DNA of 13,441 bases from Cellvibrionales bacterium (GTDB taxonomy: Bacteria > Pseudomonadota > Gammaproteobacteria > Pseudomonadales > UBA7434). Position 1 is the first letter of the stretch; each line of letters opens with the position of its first letter. Both the position numbers and the translations under genes were made by a program. The stretch covers positions 1-13,441 of the forward strand of contig JABIQF010000225.1 in NCBI GenBank assembly GCA_018668095.1. Reading direction: 5' to 3'. Positions 7,135 through 13,423 of the stretch are shown one piece after another. The notes under the pieces are model-generated. The model ran no database searches. It was not told the DNA's origin and worked only from the letters and a program-made list of their open reading frames with translations.

Positions 7135-8466
7135 ATGCAAACACATAACACAAATGAGCAACGTATTGTCGCCGCTGATATGAGTCGCGCACTGCGTAAG
7201 CTCAGCGAACAATTGGGGCCCGATGCTGTTTTGTTATCCTCAAGAAAGCTTGCTAACGGTGTTGAGATTATTGCTTTGCCTGCCGGCGCTAAGCCGTCTT
7301 CGGAAAATTTTTCTGCGATGCACAGTGATCGTCGTACGGGTGATCGTCGCGCTAAAGAGCGGCGCTCAGATACGGATGAAACGACAGTAAAATCTAACGA
7401 TAAGTCTTTGCCGATAGAGAGTAAGGCTTCGGTTCACTCTGCGGCTTCACGTTTGGCGCAAAGTATTGGCGAGCTAAAAACACCGTTTAGCGATGCTTTA
7501 GCATTTGAGACCTTGCAGCAAGAATTACAGCAAGTTAAAAAAATGCTTGAAGAAAAAATATCAGCGCCTAAAGTTGCGCCAACGATAATGCCGAATCCTG
7601 TCCAATATATTTTAATGAATCGTATATTGAAAATGGGCTTGCCGTTGGAGTTTGCCCGAGCATTGACTGATGATCTTGATATTCATCACGATGTGCACGG
7701 TCAGGAAAATGATCAAGCCGCGATAGATCGCGCATGGCAGCTTTGTTTAACGCGTGTTGAGACGGTTCTTCCATTAGCAAAAGAAGATATTGTTGCTGCC
7801 GGAGGTGTGGTTGCGTTTGTGGGGCCAAGCGGTGCGGGTAAATCTTCAGCAATTTCTAAGTTAGCCACTCGTTGGCTGCTTGAGCATTCAGCTAAAGATA
7901 TCGCTATTATTTCTCATGATGCCAGCAGTGAGTCTGGCGCAGGGCGAATGAGCCGTTTTTCTTCGATGACAGGCATTCCGATTTTTTATGTTGATAAAGA
8001 TCATTCTCTCGTTAAGCGAATTGCCCAATGTGCTAAGCGACGTTTAGTGCTTATTGATACGCTTAGTTTGTCGCCAGAGAATCCTGCTGCGCAACAGCAA
8101 TTGGCATCGCTTGCAGCATTGAGTCAGATAAAGACATTAACGGTTCTGCCCGCCACTGGTGATAGCCGATGGATTACGCGCGCTATTCATCAATACCAAC
8201 AGCTCAACAGTGTGGGCTGTTTATTGACGCATATGGATCAGGTTGAATCGATAGGTGAGTTGGTATCGGTGTTATTGACTGAGCAGTCGCCTATTCATTA
8301 TCTGAGTGATGGGGGTTTGTTACCTAAATATATTCAAACGCCGCAGCGGGACAGATTGATGGAGAAGCTATTCAAAGCCGATGAAGTAGAGACTTATGCC
8401 GCTTCTGTTACTGTGCCGACCATCAATTTGCACGCCGAGGATGCATCTGCGCTAGCAACTGGATAG
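7135..8466 (+). CDS. flhF: Flagellar placement protein FlhF, with eroded GTPase motifs
   Basis: FlhF is an SRP-type GTPase that marks the cell pole for flagellum assembly. The 443-aa product has a recognisable N-terminal B domain (residues 11-48, VAADMSRALRKLSEQLGPDA and NGVEIIAL). A variable linker with an arginine-rich patch (DRRTGDRRAKERR, 65-77) follows, then an NG domain with P-loop GPSGAGKSS at 230-238. After the P-loop the family motifs are poorly kept. The usual DTYRIGAxEQL is DASSESGAGRM at 262-272, DTAG is DTLS at 308-311, TKxD is THMD at 365-368, and the GQxVPxDI segment is DGGLLPKYI. The frame is intact and of normal length, so this is divergence and not a pseudogene. It lies between flhA and fleN, as expected. 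Family assignment is firm; GTPase activity is doubtful. Confidence 0.9.
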   Translation: MQTHNTNEQRIVAADMSRALRKLSEQLGPDAVLLSSRKLANGVEIIALPAGAKPSSENFSAMHSDRRTGDRRAKERRSDTDETTVKSNDKSLPIESKASVHSAASRLAQSIGELKTPFSDALAFETLQQELQQVKKMLEEKISAPKVAPTIMPNPVQYILMNRILKMGLPLEFARALTDDLDIHHDVHGQENDQAAIDRAWQLCLTRVETVLPLAKEDIVAAGGVVAFVGPSGAGKSSAISKLATRWLLEHSAKDIAIISHDASSESGAGRMSRFSSMTGIPIFYVDKDHSLVKRIAQCAKRRLVLIDTLSLSPENPAAQQQLASLAALSQIKTLTVLPATGDSRWITRAIHQYQQLNSVGCLLTHMDQVESIGELVSVLLTEQSPIHYLSDGGLLPKYIQTPQRDRLMEKLFKADEVETYAASVTVPTINLHAEDASALATG

Positions 8467-8519
8467 AATTACAATATCTATTAAGGCTTTGCTTTTCATT
8501 TTGAATATTGGGATAAACG

Positions 8520-9374
8520 TTGCTTAATCAAAAAAAATCTTCAGGCTTGTCTACCGACTCGCATTTTGTTCGCGTTGTTGCTGTTACTGGTGGCAAGGGT
8601 GGCGTTGGTAAAACCAATGTATCCATCAACTTAAGTATTGCTTTGTCACAGCGAGAGCAGCGTGTTCTTTTGCTTGATGCCGATTTAGGCTTGGCCAATA
8701 TTGATATCTTGCTGGGATTAAAGCCAGAGCGAAACCTTGAAGATGTTTATTCAGGCGAATGTGATCTTGCTGACGTCATTGTTGAGGGGCCACATGGCAT
8801 TCGCATTATTCCTGCGAGTTCAGGCACCCAGTCTATGGCGCAGCTAGGGCATCAACAGCATGCGGGATTGATTAATGCTTTTAGCGAAATGGCGAATGAT
8901 ATTGATGTGCTAGTGGTTGATACAGCGGCGGGAATTTCTGATTCAGTTGTCAATTTTATTCGTGCAGCACAAGAAGTGTTAGTGGTTGTTTGTGATGAAC
9001 CTTCTTCAATTACAGATGCCTATGCATTAATGAAATTATTAAATCGTGATTACGGGGTTAATTCTTTTCGTATTATTGCCAACCAAACGCGATCAGAAAA
9101 AGAAGGGCGAGCGCTTTATGAACGTCTACTGGCTACGACAGATCGCTTCTTAGATTTAATGCTGCGTTATGAGGGTGAAGTTCCTTACGATGACTCTCTT
9201 CGTAAAGCGGTGCAAAAGCAAAAAGCGGTAATGGATGTTTTTCCTCAAGCAGTATCGTCAAAAGCCTTTAATCGCTTAGCCGACCAATTATTAAAGTGGC
9301 CAGTAACATCGGCACCTAGCGGGCATTTAGAGTTTTTTGTTGAGCAGTTAGTCGAAGGATCTAATGGTCGATAA
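8520..9374 (+). CDS. fleN: Flagellar number regulator FleN (FlhG), MinD/ParA-type ATPase
   Basis: FleN/FlhG limits flagellar number. In Pseudomonas it binds and restrains the activator FleQ, and it acts with FlhF. The 284-aa product has the deviant Walker A GGKGGVGKTN at 24-33, LLDADLGLANID at 51-62, VVDTAAG (switch II) and CDEPSSITDAYAL, all intact. It ends with GHLEFFVEQLV, as in Pseudomonas FleN. The N-terminus before the ATPase core is short and lacks the DQAxxLR activator motif found in many FlhG proteins, as in Pseudomonas. The TTG start at 8520 is preceded by GGGA (8510-8513), and an in-frame TAA at 8514-8516 excludes an earlier start. It follows flhF by 53 nt. Confidence 0.95.
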   Translation: MLNQKKSSGLSTDSHFVRVVAVTGGKGGVGKTNVSINLSIALSQREQRVLLLDADLGLANIDILLGLKPERNLEDVYSGECDLADVIVEGPHGIRIIPASSGTQSMAQLGHQQHAGLINAFSEMANDIDVLVVDTAAGISDSVVNFIRAAQEVLVVVCDEPSSITDAYALMKLLNRDYGVNSFRIIANQTRSEKEGRALYERLLATTDRFLDLMLRYEGEVPYDDSLRKAVQKQKAVMDVFPQAVSSKAFNRLADQLLKWPVTSAPSGHLEFFVEQLVEGSNGR

Positions 9375-9480
9375 GCCTTTTGTAAAACTTAATGAGCTTG
9401 AATTAATGAAAAACAAATTAATGAAAAATAAAAACATGATGATTTTTATATCCTCTCTTTTCTCAATTTTTATCCTTTAA
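9364..9480 (+). CDS. Possible 38-aa small membrane peptide between fleN and fliA
   Basis: An ATG at 9364 overlaps the end of fleN by 11 nt and is preceded by a good ribosome binding site, AAGGA at 9355-9359. The frame runs to TAA at 9478-9480. The peptide starts MVDKPFVKLNELELMKNK, contains a duplicated LMKNK unit, and ends in a hydrophobic segment (MMIFISSLFSIFIL). It fills nearly the whole fleN-fliA gap. I recognise no family. The overlap, the binding site and the hydrophobic tail favour translation, but AT-rich DNA can give such frames by chance, so this is a tentative call. Confidence 0.3.
   Translation: MVDKPFVKLNELELMKNKLMKNKNMMIFISSLFSIFIL
9401..9430 (+). repeat. 15-bp tandem repeat in the fleN-fliA gap
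   Basis: AATTAATGAAAAACA (9401-9415) is followed directly by AATTAATGAAAAATA (9416-9430), differing at one base. The period is a multiple of three and the repeat is in frame with the possible small peptide at 9364-9480. Confidence 0.8.
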
Positions 9481-9499
9481 TTGACACGTTATATTGTCC

Positions 9500-10255
9500 A
9501 TGCCAAAGTCCTCTCAACCCTATAGTCATAGTGAAAACAGCCGTCAGGCTGAAAGCATGCTATTGGTTGAGCGTCATGCCTCATTAGTAAAACGTATTGC
9601 CTATCATCTATTGGCGCGCTTGCCCGATAGCGTTGAAGTCGACGACTTAATTCAATCGGGATTAGAAGGCCTGCTCGAGGCAGCGGGAAATTACGATGTT
9701 ACTAAAGGCGCTAGCTTTGAAACCTTTGCCGGTATTCGGATTCGTGGCGCTATGCTCGATGAAATGCGTCGTGGTGATTGGTCGCCGCGCTCCCTGCATC
9801 GCAATGCGCGTCGATTGGCTGAGGAAAGCTTAAAGCTTGAGCGTGAATTAGGGCGGGCCCCCACAGATAGTGAGCTGGCATTATCGCTGGATATTTCGCT
9901 TGAAGAATATCGTGATATGGCACGTAACACCATGAGTGCTAGGTTATGCAGCTTTGATGAGGTTGTTGGTGTTGCCAATGGCGACGGCGGGGCTGGCGAA
10001 GGCCTAACGCGTTCTGCCTTATACGCTGATACTGCCGATGGACCCGATAAATTGATAGAAAGTGATGAGCAGCGCACACAGGTGGCAGAGGCTATAAGTG
10101 CGCTTCCTGAGCGGGATCAACTCCTGTTGAGTTTATACTACAAAGAAGAGCTCAATCTTAAAGAAATTGGCCTTGTGCTGGGCGTGAGCGAATCGCGAGT
10201 TAGTCAGCTGCACAGTCAGGCTGCCCTTAAGTTACGTGCCAAACTACTTGATTAA
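9500..10255 (+). CDS. fliA: Flagellar sigma factor FliA (sigma-28, RpoF)
   Basis: FliA directs RNA polymerase to late flagellar promoters (filament, stator, chemotaxis) once FlgM is exported. The 251-aa protein has region 2 at about 23-96 (VKRIAYHLLARLP, VDDLIQSGLEGLLEA, FETFAGIRIRGAMLDEMR, DWSPRS). Region 3 lies at about 100-145, with LGRAPTDSELA. Region 4 lies at about 196-248, with a helix-turn-helix reading LKEIGLVLGVSESRVSQLHS. The ATG at 9500 is preferred; a TTG two codons earlier at 9494 is also possible, and an in-frame TGA at 9482-9484 rules out longer forms. No clear ribosome binding site precedes either. It is the last gene of the likely flhA unit. Confidence 0.96.
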   Translation: MPKSSQPYSHSENSRQAESMLLVERHASLVKRIAYHLLARLPDSVEVDDLIQSGLEGLLEAAGNYDVTKGASFETFAGIRIRGAMLDEMRRGDWSPRSLHRNARRLAEESLKLERELGRAPTDSELALSLDISLEEYRDMARNTMSARLCSFDEVVGVANGDGGAGEGLTRSALYADTADGPDKLIESDEQRTQVAEAISALPERDQLLLSLYYKEELNLKEIGLVLGVSESRVSQLHSQAALKLRAKLLD

Positions 10256-10356
10256 CCTCTAATAAATACCCCTTTACCGACAATTTAATGCCTTTCTCGA
10301 CTGGCTAGATGCTTAGCTTCTTCTAGACTAAACCTTATAACGATCACAAATCTGAT

Positions 10357-10393
10357 GGATAAGCCCTTTTTGCTGCTTATCCGAACGTTTTTT
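10357..10393 (+). terminator. Candidate intrinsic terminator after fliA
   Basis: GGATAAGC (10357-10364) pairs perfectly with GCTTATCC (10375-10382) over a 10-nt loop, followed after GAACG by six T residues (10388-10393). The T-run is displaced 5 nt from the stem, so termination may be weak. Its place about 100 nt after fliA and about 70 nt before the next gene fits an end of the flhA-fliA transcript. No convincing sigma-70, sigma-28 or sigma-54 promoter is visible between it and the gene at 10463. Confidence 0.45.
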
Positions 10394-10462
10394 GATCAAT
10401 AATTTTGATAGGGATATCTGCAGTTTAAGATACAGGTCTCGATTTAAAGGTACAGCTTCAAT

Positions 10463-11062
10463 ATGGATGAGTTAGTCACACAAGCCGATCATTGGCACCG
10501 CAGTCAACTTTCACGTCAGCTTAAAAGGCTGGTACGTGCAATTGCTGTATTAAGCTATTGTGGTCGTGACAACGCTATAGATGCGGTTGCTGAATCGATT
10601 ACTGAAGTTGATCAGACACTTATTGCTTTAAGTGCGAGTCCATCAACAGTAAACGATTACCTTCAACAGTTAGAAACTTCGATTCAGTCTGAGTGCCAGC
10701 GCATGATTATTGAGGCGCATACGTTATTGACTCAAGCTCGCTTATTAATCAATAAGCATTCAGGACTTCGTTTTAATGATTTAAACGTTGTTGAAATGCG
10801 TCAGAATCAAGCTGACCTTGCCGATGCTGCTTTTGAGCGCATGTTGGCCGCAAGTGATGTGCCTTGCTTATATTCTTCATCGCTCAATGATAATTTTTAT
10901 ATCAGTTCAGCCGCCGATTGTGATCAAAATACAGATTGTAATGACGCTTCGGAATCATCACTCAAACGAGCAAAAACAAAAAACAAACGCCTAGCAACTC
11001 ATCTCAAGTTAGTAGTTGATAATAGCGATTCTATCTTGCCGGTTAATCCCGGTGATCAATAA
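10463..11062 (+). CDS. Unrecognised 199-aa protein between fliA and motC
   Basis: I do not recognise this protein. Residues 1-130 look almost wholly alpha-helical, with heptad-like stretches (SQLSRQLKRLVRAIAVL at 14-30, VNDYLQQLETSIQSECQRMI at 63-82, then a leucine-rich helix at 84-98). Residues 132-165 are a polar, S/D/N-rich stretch, followed by a basic patch (KRAKTKNKR, 168-176) and a short VVD-containing tail. It has no signal peptide, membrane segment or enzyme motif. It occupies the place of cheY-cheZ-cheA-cheB in Pseudomonas. It is helical like CheZ but lacks the QDLTGQ active-site motif and the acidic C-terminal CheY-binding helix, so it is not CheZ. Start ATG at 10463 has AAAGG at 10446-10450, rather far upstream. 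It ends 21 nt before motC, so co-transcription with motCD is likely. Confidence 0.75.
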   Translation: MDELVTQADHWHRSQLSRQLKRLVRAIAVLSYCGRDNAIDAVAESITEVDQTLIALSASPSTVNDYLQQLETSIQSECQRMIIEAHTLLTQARLLINKHSGLRFNDLNVVEMRQNQADLADAAFERMLAASDVPCLYSSSLNDNFYISSAADCDQNTDCNDASESSLKRAKTKNKRLATHLKLVVDNSDSILPVNPGDQ

Positions 11063-11083
11063 AAAACGCGGATAAAATAATAC

Positions 11084-11830
11084 GTGGATATCCTAAGCCT
11101 TATTGGTGTTGTTCTTGGTTTTGCTGCCATTATTGGCGGCAACTTTCTTGAGGGCGGTCATGTTAACGCTTTAGTTAATGGTCCTGCTGCACTTATTGTT
11201 ATGGGTGGCACTTTAGGTGCTGCTGCATTGCAGACGCCTAAGTCTGTTTTTTTGCGTGCTATGAGAATGTTCATTTGGGTGGTTAAGCCGCCGCAAGATG
11301 ACTTTGAAGTGTCGCTAAAAAAGATTTTAGATTGGGCAAGTACAGCAAGACGTAATGGCTTGTTGGGGCTTGAAAAAATTGCGGCTAATGAGCCAAACCA
11401 ATATGCCCGAAAAGGCCTACAACTGTTGGTTGATGGTAAAGAGCCAGAGCAAATTCGCTTGTATATGGAGTTAGAGTTAACCAGTCGTGAGCGGCGTAAT
11501 CTTGAAGCGGCAAAAGTCTATGACGCCATGGGCGGTTATGCACCGACTATTGGTATTATCGGTGCGGTTATGGGGCTGATACACGTAATGGGTAATCTCG
11601 CTGATCCGAGCATGTTAGGCAGCGGTATTGCGGTTGCTTTTGTATCGACCATTTATGGTGTGGGTATCGCTAATTTATTTTTTATTCCTATTGCCAATAA
11701 ATTGCGTGCCTATGCTCGCCACGAATCGCATGTTAGAGAAATGTTAATTGAAGGTTTATTATCGATTGCTGAAGGTGAAAACCCACGCTCGATAGGTGAA
11801 AAGCTTAAAGGGTTCTACGAAGACGCCTAA
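11084..11830 (+). CDS. motC: Flagellar stator protein MotC (MotA family)
   Basis: MotC is the MotA-type stator subunit that pairs with MotD to drive flagellar rotation with ion flow. The 248-aa product begins MDILSLIGVVLGFAAIIGGN and has membrane segments at about 4-19, 33-50, 152-172 and 181-203. Cytoplasmic charges likely to contact the rotor are R90 and E97 (TARRNGLLGLE). The conserved prolines are P154 (GGYAPTIGIIGAVMGLIHVM) and P202. The C-terminus reads LLSIAEGENPRSI, standard for the family. The GTG at 11084 is the natural start because the product then begins exactly like Pseudomonas MotC. motD begins about 90 nt downstream. Confidence 0.95.
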   Translation: MDILSLIGVVLGFAAIIGGNFLEGGHVNALVNGPAALIVMGGTLGAAALQTPKSVFLRAMRMFIWVVKPPQDDFEVSLKKILDWASTARRNGLLGLEKIAANEPNQYARKGLQLLVDGKEPEQIRLYMELELTSRERRNLEAAKVYDAMGGYAPTIGIIGAVMGLIHVMGNLADPSMLGSGIAVAFVSTIYGVGIANLFFIPIANKLRAYARHESHVREMLIEGLLSIAEGENPRSIGEKLKGFYEDA

Positions 11831-11876
11831 TAGTATAAAAACAAAAGTCGTCCAAAAGGGTTATTAGGAGCAGGTC

Positions 11877-11927
11877 ATGCACAACTTCATTATAAACAAA
11901 CAAGCGAAGCGATATTCAATTGCGTAG
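11877..11927 (+). CDS. Possible 16-aa leader peptide overlapping the motD start
   Basis: An ATG at 11877 has the best ribosome binding site in the area, AGGAG at 11866-11870 with 6-nt spacing. Its frame encodes MHNFIINKQAKRYSIA and stops at TAG 11925-11927, overlapping the TTG start of motD (11920) by 8 nt in another reading frame. This suggests ribosomes terminate and restart to make MotD. Alternatives are a real or artefactual frameshift that split off the original motD start, or chance. Confidence 0.35.
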   Translation: MHNFIINKQAKRYSIA

Positions 11928-12942
11928 GTCAAGCTATCAAGGTGGCTACCGTTCTTTGTCTAGAGCAGATGCTATTGATGCCGATGATGATGTTAATCAT
12001 GATCGCTGGTTGGTATCTTATGCCGATTTTATGACCCTATTGATGGCTTTTTTTGTTGTCATGTATTCTATTTCTCAAGTCTCTGAAGAAAAGTATCGTA
12101 TTCTCACTGAAACCTTTAATGAAGCCTTTAACCTTTCTGGTTATTCCGACGCGCAGCCTATTCGTGATAGTTCATCGGGTAACAATGCCAATGATGTGCC
12201 TGAATTTTTTACCCGAATTTCTGATCAATTAGATAAAAGTTTTGAATCATTAATTGAAGATGAATTTATTACCGTAAAAGGTGATGAGCGATGGTTGCAG
12301 ATTGAGTTGCAGTCAGCCATTTTATTTGGCAGTGGCGGGGCGGTATTAAGCCGTCCTGCAGAAGCGATTATTGGTGAGTTATCATCGGCGATGTCAGCTT
12401 ATAACAATGTTATTCGGGTTGAAGGTTTTACCGACAACGTGCCTATAAAAAACCGTTTGTTTAGTTCTAACTGGGAGCTCTCAACGGCACGAGCAACAGC
12501 GGTTGTGAGGTTGATGGAGTCACAAGGTATTAAGCCTCAGCGCTTAGCGGCGGTAGGATATGGTGAACATCAGCCGGTGGCGAGTAATTTAAGCGAAGCT
12601 GGGCGAGCGCGTAATCGACGTATTGTGTTAATGGTTTCTACGCGTGAGGAATTAAGACCTAATGCTTCGCAAATTGATAGTGTTTCGGCGGGCGCTTCTA
12701 CAGGTGTTAGCGAAGAGAGTGGCGCTTCAGCAAAAGGGCTTAATCAGAGTGCTAGAGCGCAAGCAGAAGCTTGGTTGCAGCGATTGCGTAAGCCGGCCGG
12801 TGAACGTTCAAATCAAGCTACTGACTATTTAGATAATGCAGAAGCGTCGGATGTTGAAGTTCGATCGAGCAATACAGTGGAGGGCGTAAAGCAGGTTGAG
12901 CTTGAGAACGGTACTATTTTGTTTACCAGCGATAATGATTAG
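11920..12942 (+). CDS. motD: Flagellar stator protein MotD (MotB family)
   Basis: MotD is the MotB-type stator subunit that anchors the ion channel to peptidoglycan. The 340-aa product has a polar N-terminus, then HDRWLVSYADFMTLLMAFF, where D36 is the ion-binding aspartate of the single membrane helix (about 35-52). An OmpA-like peptidoglycan-binding domain lies at about 128-240 (IELQSAILFGSGGAVL, VEGFTDNVPI, NWELSTARA, NRRIVLMVS). A low-complexity tail of about 100 residues follows and ends VELENGTILFTSDND. The TTG at 11920 is inferred: an in-frame TAA at 11893-11895 blocks longer forms, and MRRSS resembles the start of related MotD proteins. No ribosome binding site precedes it, but a leader frame overlaps it. 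Confidence 0.93.
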   Translation: MRRSSYQGGYRSLSRADAIDADDDVNHDRWLVSYADFMTLLMAFFVVMYSISQVSEEKYRILTETFNEAFNLSGYSDAQPIRDSSSGNNANDVPEFFTRISDQLDKSFESLIEDEFITVKGDERWLQIELQSAILFGSGGAVLSRPAEAIIGELSSAMSAYNNVIRVEGFTDNVPIKNRLFSSNWELSTARATAVVRLMESQGIKPQRLAAVGYGEHQPVASNLSEAGRARNRRIVLMVSTREELRPNASQIDSVSAGASTGVSEESGASAKGLNQSARAQAEAWLQRLRKPAGERSNQATDYLDNAEASDVEVRSSNTVEGVKQVELENGTILFTSDND

Positions 12943-13267
12943 GTTGCTAGTGATGTCGATTAATATGGTATCAGGCTGTATTTAATTTTTCTGTTTCCCT
13001 TCTCGATTTTCCTTCCTAATTCTTTCCTACGCTTGCTTTTTATCTTTTCCTTTTTATAAGCTGCTCTTATACCTAAAATTCATTATTCAATTCTAGTTTA
13101 GTAAGCTGTCTGATTGTTTTCTAGCCTTTTTTGTTACTCTTTTTACAATGCGCTTTGAGACTCAATTTTTATCATCATTGTTAGCTATTTTTCTTGAACT
13201 TCACTGCCGACTGTAAGACACTGTCACACCATCACGGTTACCATCTTAATGTGCATCCTTTTCTTGT

Positions 13268-13297
13268 GTTTGTTTGTCAGTTATTTGACAAGCAAGC
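13268..13297 (+). ncRNA. Strong hairpin, possibly part of a small RNA or weak terminator
   Basis: GTTTGTTTGTCA (13268-13279) pairs with TGACAAGCAAGC (13286-13297) over all 12 positions, two of them G-U pairs, around a 6-nt loop. The G-U pairs exist only if the + strand is the RNA. Four T residues follow at 13303-13306 after a 5-nt gap, weak for a terminator. Called as structure; RNA-gene status is a guess. Confidence 0.3.
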
Positions 13298-13346
13298 CGT
13301 CGTTTTATGTAAGGCGCCGCATAAGTTGATTGTGAATCCAGCAAGC

Positions 13347-13368
13347 TTGAATCGAATAATAGATTCAA
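13347..13368. promoter_or_regulatory. Inverted repeat upstream of the ParA-like gene
   Basis: TTGAATC (13347-13353) and GATTCAA (13362-13368) form a perfect 7-bp inverted repeat around 8 bases. A further GAATC lies at 13334-13338. The centre is about 65 nt before the GTG of the ParA-like gene, a plausible operator position. The regulator is unknown. Confidence 0.3.
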
Positions 13369-13423
13369 TAAGCGGATTTTAAACCATCAAGAAAAGTTAT
13401 AAGTCGATAGCGGGAGTCATCTA

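Larger units (their letters stand above)
12943..13423 (+). other. 481-nt non-coding region between motD and the ParA-like gene
   Basis: I see no convincing gene here on either strand. It starts with an AT-rich stretch, then a pyrimidine-rich tract at 12986-13055 (61 of 70 bases C or T by my count). A small inverted repeat TATAAG/CTTATA lies at 13055-13071, a 12-bp-stem hairpin at 13268-13297, and a 7-bp inverted repeat at 13347-13368. A 62-codon TTG-started frame at 13194-13382 is judged spurious. It could hold the end of the mot transcript, a small RNA, and the promoter of the ParA-like gene. Confidence 0.6.

Noticed and set aside
9481..9486. TTGACA just before fliA as a sigma-70 -35 element
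   Set aside because: No -10-like hexamer at 16-18 nt downstream, and a start there would fall inside fliA.
9691..10077. 128-codon frame on the minus strand
   Set aside because: Antisense to fliA with serine-rich shadow composition; no start signal.
10276..10283. ACCGACAA after fliA as a sigma-28 -10 element
   Set aside because: The nearest TAAA (10263-10266) is only 9 nt upstream, too close for sigma-28 spacing.
10484..10491. GCCGATCA resembling a sigma-28 -10 element near the start of the unknown gene
   Set aside because: It lies inside the coding sequence and no TAAA-type -35 element is found at the required distance.
10463..11062. Unknown protein considered as CheZ
   Set aside because: It lacks the QDLTGQ catalytic segment and the C-terminal acidic CheY-binding helix, so helical content alone does not support CheZ.
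13194..13382. 62-codon TTG-started frame before the ParA-like gene
   Set aside because: No convincing ribosome binding site, no recognisable motif, and it spans the two hairpins of the non-coding region. More likely chance.
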